From Streptomyces phaeochromogenes (GTDB lineage: Bacteria; Actinomycetota; Actinomycetes; Streptomycetales; Streptomycetaceae), in the NCBI RefSeq assembly GCF_001418655.1, contig NZ_LIQZ01000303.1:1-60837 (forward strand): 60,837 nt of DNA, written 5' to 3'. The position numbers were made by a program, and so were the translations under genes. Position 1 is the first letter of the stretch; every line of letters begins with the position of its first letter. This document shows positions 42,629 through 49,915 of the stretch, in pieces. Under the pieces are notes generated by a model. The model saw only the letters and a program-made list of their open reading frames with translations, was not told the origin of the DNA and ran no database searches.

Positions 42629-44431
42629 TCAGCCCGCGTACGGGTCCTGCACCTTGCCCGGCCGCGCGAGGAACGCGAAGTCGCAGCCGGTGTCCGCCTG
42701 GGTGATCTGTTCGTTGTAGAGCGCGCCGTAGCCGCGCTCGTAGCGCTCGGGCGGCGCGGTCCACTCCGCCCGGCGCCGCTCCAACTCAGCGTCGTCCACG
42801 TTGAGTTGGAGCGCGCGCGACTCGACGTCGAGCGTGATGGTGTCGCCGGTGCGGACCAGGGCGAGCGGCCCGCCGATGTACGACTCGGGCGCCACGTGCA
42901 GCACACAGGCGCCGTAACTCGTGCCGCTCATCCGGGCGTCGGAGATCCGCAGCATGTCCCGGACGCCCTGCTTCAGCAGATGGTCGGGGATGGGCAGCAT
43001 CCCGTACTCGGGCATGCCCGGGCCGCCCTTGGGTCCGGAGTTGCGCAGCACCAGCACGGTGTCGGCGGTGATGTCCAACTCCGGGTCGTTGATGGTGCGT
43101 TGCATGGTCCGGTAGTCGTCGAAGACGACCGCGGGACCGGTGTGCTTGAGCAGGTGCGGCTCGGCGGCGATGTGCTTGATGACGGCGCCGTCGGGGCAGA
43201 GGTTGCCGCGCAGGACGGCGACGCCTCCCTCGGCGGCGACCGGGTTCTGGCGGGTGCGGATGACGTCGTCGTTGTGCACCTGCGCGGACGCGAGTTGTTC
43301 GCGCATGGTGTCGTACGAGACGGTCGGCCGGTCGAGGTGCAGCAGGTCGGTGATCCGCGAGAGGAACCCGGGCAGTCCGCCGGCGAAGTGGAAGTCCTCC
43401 ATGAGGTACGTCCGGCCGCCGGGCCGTACGTTCGCCAGGACCGGCACCGTACGGGCGATCCGGTCGAAGTCGTCGAGGGTGAGCCGGACTCCGGCGCGTC
43501 CGGCCATGGCGATCAGGTGGATCACGGCGTTGGTGGAGCCGCCGAGCCCGAGGACCGTCGTCACCGCGTCCTCGAAGGCGTCCGCCGTGAGGATGTCGGA
43601 CAACTTCCGGTCCCTGCGGACGAGTTCGACGATCCTGAGGCCCGAGGCGGCGGCCATCCGGTCGTGCCCGGAGTCGACGGCGGGGATGCTGGAAGCGCCC
43701 GGGACCGTGACCCCGAGGGCCTCGGCGGCGGCGGTCAGCGTGGACGCCGTACCCATGGTCATGCAGTGCCCGGGCGAGCGCGCGAGGCCGCTCTCCAGCT
43801 CGGTCATCTCGCAGTCGCCGATGAGCCCGGCGCGCTTGTCGTCCCAGTACTTCCACATGTCGGTGCCGGAGCCGAGGACCTCGTTGCGCCAGTGGCCGGG
43901 CAGCATGGGCCCGGCGGGCACGAAGATCGCCGGCAGGTCGACGGACGCGGCGCCCATGAGCAGCGCGGGCGTGGACTTGTCGCAACCGCCCATGAGGACG
44001 GCCCCGTCCACCGGGTACGAGCGCAGCAGCTCCTCGGTCTCCATGGCGAGCATGTTGCGGTAGAGCATCGGGGTCGGCTTCTGGAAGGTCTCGCTCAGCG
44101 TCGACACCGGGAATTCGAGCGGGAAGCCGCCGGCCTGCCACACGCCCCGCTTGACCGCCTGGGCACGGTCGCGGAGGTGGACGTGGCAGGGGTTGATGTC
44201 GGACCAGGTGTTGAGGATCGCGATGACCGGCTTGCCGAGGTGCTCCTCGGGGAGGTAGCCGAGCTGGCGGGTGCGGGCGCGGTGGCTGAAGGAGCGGAGG
44301 CCCTCGGTGCCGTACCACTGGTGGCTGCGCAACTGCCGTGGGGCGTCCGGGACTTGACCCTCGTCCGGGGTGGCGCCCTCGTCCGGTGTGGTTGGGCCGG
44401 CGCCCGGTGTCGTCGGGTTGGCGTCGGTCAT
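42629..44431 (-). CDS. IlvD/Edd-family dehydratase (sugar-acid dehydratase)
   Basis: This 600-residue Fe-S dehydratase has the cluster-ligand cysteines in SDINPCHVHL, GGCDKSTPALL and IGDCEMTELESG. The closest functional types are L-arabinonate, D-xylonate and related dehydratases, which convert an aldonate to a 2-keto-3-deoxy acid. A Thr/Pro/Asp-rich N-terminal tail (about 1-30) is extra. The start overlaps the DapA-like gene stop (ATGA) in a gntR-dapA-like-ilvD operon. I infer that it acts on an acid from pectin or hemicellulose. The exact substrate is open. Confidence 0.88.
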   Translation of the reverse strand: MTDANPTTPGAGPTTPDEGATPDEGQVPDAPRQLRSHQWYGTEGLRSFSHRARTRQLGYLPEEHLGKPVIAILNTWSDINPCHVHLRDRAQAVKRGVWQAGGFPLEFPVSTLSETFQKPTPMLYRNMLAMETEELLRSYPVDGAVLMGGCDKSTPALLMGAASVDLPAIFVPAGPMLPGHWRNEVLGSGTDMWKYWDDKRAGLIGDCEMTELESGLARSPGHCMTMGTASTLTAAAEALGVTVPGASSIPAVDSGHDRMAAASGLRIVELVRRDRKLSDILTADAFEDAVTTVLGLGGSTNAVIHLIAMAGRAGVRLTLDDFDRIARTVPVLANVRPGGRTYLMEDFHFAGGLPGFLSRITDLLHLDRPTVSYDTMREQLASAQVHNDDVIRTRQNPVAAEGGVAVLRGNLCPDGAVIKHIAAEPHLLKHTGPAVVFDDYRTMQRTINDPELDITADTVLVLRNSGPKGGPGMPEYGMLPIPDHLLKQGVRDMLRISDARMSGTSYGACVLHVAPESYIGGPLALVRTGDTITLDVESRALQLNVDDAELERRRAEWTAPPERYERGYGALYNEQITQADTGCDFAFLARPGKVQDPYAG

Positions 44432-45345
44432 ATGGACCACCCCGCGGCGATGGCGGCGACCTCGGCCCGTTCGGACTCGGGGAGCTGCTTGCTCGGCGGG
44501 CGGACCTCGCGGCGGCACAGGCCGAGCGAGGCCAGGGCCTCCTTCACGACCGTCACGTTGTTGGCGGAGTTGTTGGCCGCGCGCAGCTCCTCGAAGCGGC
44601 GGATCTGCTCCCAGACCTTCATGGCGCCCGCGTAGTCACCGGACCGAAGCGCTTCGATCATGTTCAGCGAAACGGCCGGGGCGACGTTCACCAGCCCGGA
44701 CGTGAAGCCCGTCGCGCCCGCCGAGAAGTACGAGGGCGCGTACGGTTCGGCGAGTCCGGCCACCCACACGAAGCGCTCAAGACCCGCGTCCCGCGCGAAC
44801 GCGGCGAAGCGGGCCGCGTCCGGCACGGCGTACTTCACGCCGATGACGTTCGGGCAGGCGTCGGCCAGTTCGGCGAGCCGGGCGCCGGCGAGCACCGGGT
44901 TGCGGATGTACGGGACGACGCCCAGCTCGGGCACCGCCTCCGCGATGGCCCGGTGGTAGTCGACCCAGCCGCCCTCCGAGACGTACGGGTGGACGGGCTG
45001 ATGGACCATCACCATCTGTGCCCCGAGCTCGCGGGCGTGGCGGGCGGAGGCGACGGCGGTCGGCACGTCGTGCCCGACACCGACCAGGATCGTCGCCCGG
45101 TCCCCCGCCTCCTCGATGGTCAACTCCGTTACCGTGCGCCGCTCTTCGGGACTCAGTGCGTAGAACTCACCGGTGTTGCCGTTGGGCGTGAGGATGCGTA
45201 CGCCGCCGTCGAGCACCCGGCGCAGCAGGACGCGGTGGACCTCCTGGTCGATGGAGCCGTCCTCGGCGAACGGGGTCACGGGGATCGCCACCACGTCGGC
45301 GAGAGCGGCCCGCCCGGCGTCGAACGCGGTCGTGGTCGCGGTCAT
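44428..45345 (-). CDS. DapA/KdgD-superfamily dehydratase or aldolase
   Basis: This 305-residue class I TIM-barrel enzyme of the dihydrodipicolinate synthase superfamily has its Schiff-base Lys171 in VIGVKYAVPD and Tyr146 in VVPYIRNP. With the next-door IlvD/Edd dehydratase it fits a 2-keto-3-deoxy-sugar-acid step, as in oxidative arabinose or xylose pathways that give 2,5-dioxopentanoate. It lacks the GFKDG motif of the second paralogue at 53403, so the two probably use different substrates. It overlaps both neighbours by four bases. Confidence 0.87.
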   Translation of the reverse strand: MTATTTAFDAGRAALADVVAIPVTPFAEDGSIDQEVHRVLLRRVLDGGVRILTPNGNTGEFYALSPEERRTVTELTIEEAGDRATILVGVGHDVPTAVASARHARELGAQMVMVHQPVHPYVSEGGWVDYHRAIAEAVPELGVVPYIRNPVLAGARLAELADACPNVIGVKYAVPDAARFAAFARDAGLERFVWVAGLAEPYAPSYFSAGATGFTSGLVNVAPAVSLNMIEALRSGDYAGAMKVWEQIRRFEELRAANNSANNVTVVKEALASLGLCRREVRPPSKQLPESERAEVAAIAAGWSI

Positions 45346-45998
45346 TCCTGCTCACCCTTTCCCTGGGCCTCGGGGAAGGCCCGTTGCACGAACGAGGCGA
45401 TGTGCGAGTGCAGGGCGCGCGCCGCGCCGTCCGAGTCGCCGTCGAGGGCGAGCCGCAGGATCTCCCGGTGCTCGGTTGCCTCGCGCTCCCAGGACGGGTT
45501 GGCGGCCCAGGCGACCGCGGAGACCAGGGCTGCCTGGTCACGGACCTCGTCGAGCATCCGGCCGAGCAGCGGGTTGCCGCAGCGGACGTAGAGGGAGCGG
45601 TGGAACTCGCGGTTGGCGAGGGAGCGTTGGGCGGTGTCGGTGGCGGCGTCGGCACGTTCGAGCGCCTCGCGCGCCGTGTCGAGGGAGGAGCCGCGCCGGA
45701 CGGAACGCCGCAGCGCCTCCGGCTCCAGGAGCAGCCGCACGTCGTACACCTCGCGCGCCATGTCCGCGTCCACCATGCGCACCGTGACGCCCTTGTACTG
45801 GTTCATCACGACGAGCCCGGTACCGGCCAGGGTCTTGAGCGCCTCGCGCACCGGGGTCTTGGACACCCCGAACTGTGCGGCGAGCTCGGTCTCGACCAGA
45901 GCCTGTCCCGGGGTCAACTGCCCGGTGAGGATGCGGTGTTTGATCCCTTCCAGCACGAACTGCGTGCGGGAGGGGATCGGCGTGGGCACAGAGGTCAT
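45342..45998 (-). CDS. GntR-family regulator (FadR/FCD type)
   Basis: This 218-residue regulator has an N-terminal winged helix (about 10-75, LVETELAAQFGVSKTPVREALKTL) and an all-helical FCD domain. The FCD domain has likely metal ligands in DVRLLLEPEA (Asp), HRSLY (His) and EHREIL (His). FCD proteins usually sense small carboxylic acids. It heads the operon with the DapA-like and IlvD-like genes (ATGA overlaps) and should control it. The start is ATG 45998. A dense set of inverted repeats lies just upstream. Confidence 0.9.
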   Translation of the reverse strand: MTSVPTPIPSRTQFVLEGIKHRILTGQLTPGQALVETELAAQFGVSKTPVREALKTLAGTGLVVMNQYKGVTVRMVDADMAREVYDVRLLLEPEALRRSVRRGSSLDTAREALERADAATDTAQRSLANREFHRSLYVRCGNPLLGRMLDEVRDQAALVSAVAWAANPSWEREATEHREILRLALDGDSDGAARALHSHIASFVQRAFPEAQGKGEQE

Positions 45999-46060
45999 GC
46001 GCGCCTCTCGGGGTAACGGAGCCCCCAACGGATCGAGGGCTCGCGTATCTGATCTCACGT

Positions 46061-46098
46061 ATCGCGTCTCATATATGACGTACGAAGTACGACGCGAT
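46061..46098. promoter_or_regulatory. Nested inverted repeats, probable GntR operator region
   Basis: Outer arms ATCGCGTC (46061-46068) and GACGCGAT (46091-46098) enclose the perfect palindrome TCATATATGA (46069-46078) and the dyad GTAC-GAA-GTAC (46080-46090). The region is 63-100 bases upstream of the gntR start and is much richer in A and T than its surroundings. Confidence 0.6.
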
Positions 46099-46177
46099 GA
46101 AAGTAGGAGCACCCCAGAGTTTCGTCAACGCTTCTGACAAAAGAAGTTGGCGTGGCCGCTTGGAGACCCCTCGCGCA

Positions 46178-46658
46178 GACGGCCCTCGTGTCACCTTCGC
46201 GAGCCATGGAGGTGGGTCCGCCGAAGACGGCGGCGGCGCGTTCGGTGGCCACTTCCTGGATGAGCGTGGCGCCGACATGGGTCACGATCAGCTCGCCCAC
46301 GTTGGCGGACCAGGCCAGCCCACCGGCGTCCTCAGGGGTCAGATGAACCTGTTCGCCTTCGCGATGCCGGCCTCACAGAGGAACGAGTCGGCCCCCGGGC
46401 GAGTTCGACGAGCCCCTCGCACGGCCCGCTGTCCCCGGAGTCCACGAGCACCCGCCCCTCGCACTCCGCTCGCAGCCCATACACCTCGGTGTCGTGCACG
46501 ACGGCATGCGCGGCGAGCCGGAGCCCGCCGAACCGCGCCTCCTGCCCGTCCTCCAGATCCCGGAACTCGAAGACTCCGCCCAGGGAGCCTTCGTCGGGCC
46601 GCCCGAAGAACCCCCACTGAGGAGATAGCCGCTGCAAGGGAGCGCCGGTCGGGGGTGC
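46178..46658 (-). pseudogene. Decayed metallo-beta-lactamase-fold hydrolase
   Basis: Three reading-frame pieces on the minus strand align end to end with the second half of an MBL-fold hydrolase. They are FEFRDLEDGQEARFGGL to VLVDSGDSGPCEGLVELARG, then ADSFLCEAGIAKANRF, then HLTPEDAGGLAWSANVGE to VFGGPTSMAREGD. One-base losses separate them, at the C run 46392-46396 and near 46345. The first half, including the HxHxDH zinc motif, is missing. It borders the TIR/SLOG pair and looks like a gene damaged when that island arrived. Confidence 0.8.
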
Positions 46659-46723
46659 GGGGAGGCGGTGCCGAGGGTGGTGAGAGTCAATAGCAACCGG
46701 GAAGCTTACGGTTTCGCCGCCGG

Positions 46724-47770
46724 TCAACGGCCCAGTGGCGCGGTCTGTGTCGCATCCTCGGACCTCAGTTTCGCGAAGACCGCATCGAACGTCAGACCGC
46801 CGATGAACGCCACCGGCAGCACGAAGAAGATGAGCCTGCGCGCGCCCTCTCCGTTGAGGATGTCCGGGGACGCAACCAACTGCGCCGCGACGAACAGGAG
46901 GAAGGTCATCGCTCCGGCCACTGCTCCCAGGACGGTGGTCCGCAGCCAATTGCGCTCCTCGTCAAAGGTATTGCGGACGATGGCACCGCAGACGGCGGCG
47001 AGAAGGGGAGCAGTCACAAGTGTGGCGATGCTGCCGACGGTTTTGGGCTGCAGGGCGTAGGACAGCGGTATGACGGCAAGGGCGAGCACCAGCAGGGCCA
47101 GGCCGATCAGCAGACCCGCTGACGTACGCCGGTCGGCGTGCCGCTGGTTGCGGGCCAGCGCCTCACGCTCGTCGAGCCGTCGGCGATGCTGCTCGATGAG
47201 CGAGGCGACGATGTCCGCGGCGGAGCCGGGATGCCATCGGGCGGCCAGGAGGGCCAGGTCGTCCTCGCTCGCGAAGCAGCGCTCCTTGGAGAAACAGCGC
47301 CAGGTCTTCTCGGCGGCTCCGCCGAAGGCCGCCACCGGCGCCAAGGCTATGCGGCGCGACAGGGCCAGCATTCCCGCGGCGAAGGCACCCCTGCCACCAC
47401 CGATGATCAGAACCGCGTCGACCGTGAGCAAAGAGCTGTAGTAGCCGACCTCCCAATCCGCTGCCGCCTCCGGACGAATGTCAAACAGTTCTCTGAACTC
47501 CTCGATCTCCGGAAAGCCGTCGTCACGTCCATAGCGGCCATGGACGTGAATCGAGCCTGGTCGGGCCTGGCCCGAAGCGACGTAGCCGCCGACGACCGCT
47601 GCCTCGACGAAGGTGGCACGAGCCGAGTACACGGCGATCGGGCAGCCCTGGACGGCGAGTTCCCGTCCCAGTTCCTCGGCAGCGGCCGCCGCGCGCGCGT
47701 GTTCGCGCACCGGCGGTTCGTACGACCTCCTGGAATCAACACTTCCAGTAATGGCTACCAACGGCCCCAC
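46724..47770 (-). CDS. SLOG-domain protein with four membrane segments
   Basis: This 348-residue protein has a Rossmann-like SLOG domain (about 4-190): first strand LVAITGSVD, second AVYSARAT, and the loop VDAVLIIGGGRGAFAAG followed by APVAAFGGAA, the phosphate and nucleotide-binding face. A charged coiled stretch (about 190-215) leads to four membrane helices (about 217-240, 245-265, 277-300 and 312-332). SLOG domains bind NAD-derived or similar nucleotides, as in ThsA of Thoeris. I infer a membrane effector or channel gated by a nucleotide signal. The start is uncertain: GTG 47770 fits the fold, and GTG 47848 adds 26 residues. Confidence 0.78.
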   Translation of the reverse strand: MGPLVAITGSVDSRRSYEPPVREHARAAAAAEELGRELAVQGCPIAVYSARATFVEAAVVGGYVASGQARPGSIHVHGRYGRDDGFPEIEEFRELFDIRPEAAADWEVGYYSSLLTVDAVLIIGGGRGAFAAGMLALSRRIALAPVAAFGGAAEKTWRCFSKERCFASEDDLALLAARWHPGSAADIVASLIEQHRRRLDEREALARNQRHADRRTSAGLLIGLALLVLALAVIPLSYALQPKTVGSIATLVTAPLLAAVCGAIVRNTFDEERNWLRTTVLGAVAGAMTFLLFVAAQLVASPDILNGEGARRLIFFVLPVAFIGGLTFDAVFAKLRSEDATQTAPLGR

Positions 47771-47906
47771 GCAGCCCCCCGCGTCCCGTACGCTACGGCG
47801 TCGAGTGTGATGCACCCACTTCGCCGCAGCGTGATGCTTGAAGATCACTCTGAGTTGTATTCCCTGGCTTGGCCGCTTTCAGTCACCGGGAAGGACCGGA
47901 AACACC
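47771..47906. promoter_or_regulatory. Divergent promoter region of the SLOG/TIR pair
   Basis: These 136 bases separate the start of the SLOG gene (minus) from that of the TIR gene (plus). GTGATGC occurs twice (about 47806 and 47831), and GTGAT/ATCAC arms at 47831-47848 form a weak dyad. I could not settle a -35/-10 pair. If the SLOG gene starts at 47848, this shrinks to 58 bases. Confidence 0.5.
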
Positions 47907-49127
47907 GTGCCCGAACACCCCGTTCGCATCGCAGTCTTCTATGCGCGCGCAGATGAGCGCCATCGGGAGAAATTCCGGACGAGCATCGCAGATATGGTGC
48001 GGCATGGCATTGAATACTTCGACGACCGTGGAATCGCCCCCGGGCAGCCATGGAAGGAGAAACTGTTCAAGAATCTGGAGAGCGCAGACGTAATCGTTCT
48101 TCTGCTGACTCCTGAGTTCATCGCCTCCCGCTTCTGCATGGAAGAGGAAGTACCGCACGCGCTGAGGCGTCACGCAGCGGGCGCATGTGAAATCCTTCCG
48201 GTGAAGGTGGCATCGTTCTGCCTGGCCGACGAATCCCCACTCTGTGAGATCCAATGGTTCCCCTCCGATAAACCCGTGACGGAGCGAGGAAACGCCACAG
48301 CGAAGGCTTGGGTGGAGGTGGCCAAAGAGCTGCAACGAGTCATCAAGAGAGTCCGGAGCGAGGAGCGCGATCGGGATTCCCGTTTACCACCGAACGGCGC
48401 ACAGGTCGCCAGGGGTGTGAAATACGGCCCCCCATCCGCCGCCCAGACGGACTCCGGAGACAGCCCGCTCGCCCGCTTAGAAAGGGTCACTCAGGGTATT
48501 TCTTTCGCAGTCTTTGTCATTGGGGCACTCATCGCGCTCATTTTTTTCCTTGCCCATTCCGCAGACAGAGAAAAGCGGGATCCCAACGACTGGCTGTACG
48601 ACTCTGCCGGCGTGGATGCTCCGCCAAGCATTGAAAAGTTGGTGCGTAAATCGAATTCCGCATCCCCTTCCGCGTCGCGAAGCCCTGAACCGGACAAGTC
48701 ACCACTTGACGCCCAGCGCTTCACGTTGCAGGAATCCAACAACCCTTTTACCGCCGATAAAGACAAGCTCGACATCGACACCGGGGATCCAGGACATGGA
48801 ACCCAACCTCAGATCCGGAGCAACCCCGGCAGGCTGGCAGATCTAATTCTGGAGCCGGAGCGACTGCACACTCCGGACAATGAGCCTCGAATTCTCCTCG
48901 TCGAGTCCGAATCGGCCATTAACCCGACACTCTGCGCAACACTGTTGGAAAAAGAACAGAATAATCTGCGGGGCAGCGTCCCGCTTGACGAATTGCCGCC
49001 GGGTTCCCACCTCTGTGTGAAAACCGATGAAGGACTCAGCGCCGTCATGGAAGTGACGGAAATCAGTTCTGAGTACCCGGTCAGTCTCACCCTGGAGGTG
49101 ACGACGGCGCAGGGGGCCAGCACATGA
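47907..49127 (+). CDS. TIR-domain membrane protein with exported C-terminal domain
   Basis: This 406-residue protein has an N-terminal TIR domain (about 5-145) with strand VRIAVFYARADE, the BB-loop region FDDRGIAPGQPWKE, DVIVLLLTPEFIAS, and the conserved glutamate at about Glu81 (CMEEEVPHAL) that is catalytic in NAD-cleaving TIRs. A linker leads to one membrane segment (about 197-219) and a beta-rich domain outside (about 265-406) with two cysteines likely to pair. The start is GTG 47907 with GAAGGA upstream. Codon 191 is the rare TTA (48477-48479). Codon use and GC differ from neighbours. It is divergent from the SLOG gene, its likely partner. Confidence 0.85.
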   Translation: MPEHPVRIAVFYARADERHREKFRTSIADMVRHGIEYFDDRGIAPGQPWKEKLFKNLESADVIVLLLTPEFIASRFCMEEEVPHALRRHAAGACEILPVKVASFCLADESPLCEIQWFPSDKPVTERGNATAKAWVEVAKELQRVIKRVRSEERDRDSRLPPNGAQVARGVKYGPPSAAQTDSGDSPLARLERVTQGISFAVFVIGALIALIFFLAHSADREKRDPNDWLYDSAGVDAPPSIEKLVRKSNSASPSASRSPEPDKSPLDAQRFTLQESNNPFTADKDKLDIDTGDPGHGTQPQIRSNPGRLADLILEPERLHTPDNEPRILLVESESAINPTLCATLLEKEQNNLRGSVPLDELPPGSHLCVKTDEGLSAVMEVTEISSEYPVSLTLEVTTAQGAST

Positions 49128-49140
49128 ACGGTATGCGCAC

Positions 49141-49743
49141 TCAGCCACCAGCCCCCCACCCCGGGTCCCGCCCGCTCAGCCCGATCACCCGGTCCAGCAG
49201 GGGCGCCCCCTCCGGTACGGGCACGGCCGGGCCGAAGATGCCGCGGTCGGGGTCGCCCGCGGTCGGGGCGAGCATCGCGTACGCCGCGTTCAGGGCCGCC
49301 GCGTCGGGGGCGTACGGCCGGCCGGTCGCCCGGGCCAGGTCCCAGCCGTGCACGACGAGTTCGTCGGCGGCGACGATGCCCGCGATCTCGCCGGGCAGGT
49401 CCACACCGCCCGCCCGGGTCTCGCCCGTCCACGCGGCCGGATCGCGCCAGGCCTCGGCCAACTCGCCGAGCACCTTGGGCAGTTCGGCGCGCCAGCCGGG
49501 CGTCACGTCCGGCAGCCGGGAGGTGGGGTCGGTGTCCGTGGTGGCGCCGAAGTCCTTGCGCCCGGCGTCCCGGAAGGCCGTGGCCAGCCCGGCCAGATGC
49601 CCGAGCAGATGGCGCACCGCGTACTCCGGACACGGCGTCACGGCGTCCAGCTGTTCCTCGCCCACCTCCTCCGCGAGGCGCGCCACGATCAGGGCCTGCG
49701 GCCCCAGGTCAAGGATGCTGGGAGTGGTGCCGCCGTCGCCCAT
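49141..49743 (-). CDS. TIGR03086-type mycothiol-dependent DinB (maleylpyruvate isomerase-like) protein
   Basis: This 200-residue helical-bundle protein has histidines in TPCPEYAVRHLLGHLAGLA and VVHGWDLARATGRP, the usual metal and thiol site of the MDMPI group. These enzymes transfer or isomerise with mycothiol, and the substrate is unknown. It converges on the TIR gene with 13 bases between the stops and marks the return to normal local base composition. Confidence 0.85.
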   Translation of the reverse strand: MGDGGTTPSILDLGPQALIVARLAEEVGEEQLDAVTPCPEYAVRHLLGHLAGLATAFRDAGRKDFGATTDTDPTSRLPDVTPGWRAELPKVLGELAEAWRDPAAWTGETRAGGVDLPGEIAGIVAADELVVHGWDLARATGRPYAPDAAALNAAYAMLAPTAGDPDRGIFGPAVPVPEGAPLLDRVIGLSGRDPGWGAGG

Positions 49744-49915
49744 GCCGGGCTCCTCTCGTCGGGGGGTCTTCAGGGGGTAGACCGTCGGCCGTACGAAAAC
49801 TCATCGCTGCCGCCGCCAAGATCGTGCCCAGGAGTCTGGTCAGGCGTTCGAGCCGTCGAGATGCTCGGTGCAACCGGGATACCCGGACTCTGGGACCGCG
49901 AAGGGGAGCCACACC

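Noticed and set aside
42629..44431. Branched-chain amino acid dihydroxy-acid dehydratase (IlvD)
   Set aside because: The operon with a GntR regulator and a DapA-like enzyme, and the position beside pectin genes, fit a sugar-acid dehydratase better. Sequence alone does not fully exclude IlvD.
44645..44656. Perfect CGAAGCGCTTCG palindrome resembling the LacI sites
   Set aside because: It lies deep inside the DapA-like coding sequence and simply encodes Glu-Ala-Leu-Arg codons in a row. Probably chance.
46724..49127. Classical Thoeris (ThsA/ThsB)
   Set aside because: There is no SIR2 NADase and no macro domain. The SLOG protein instead has four membrane helices, and the TIR protein is membrane-bound with an exported domain. 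Related at most.
46000..49200. Integrative element or prophage boundaries around the TIR/SLOG island
   Set aside because: I found no integrase, transposase, tRNA or flanking direct repeats. The island status rests on composition, the TTA codon and the neighbouring gene remnant only.
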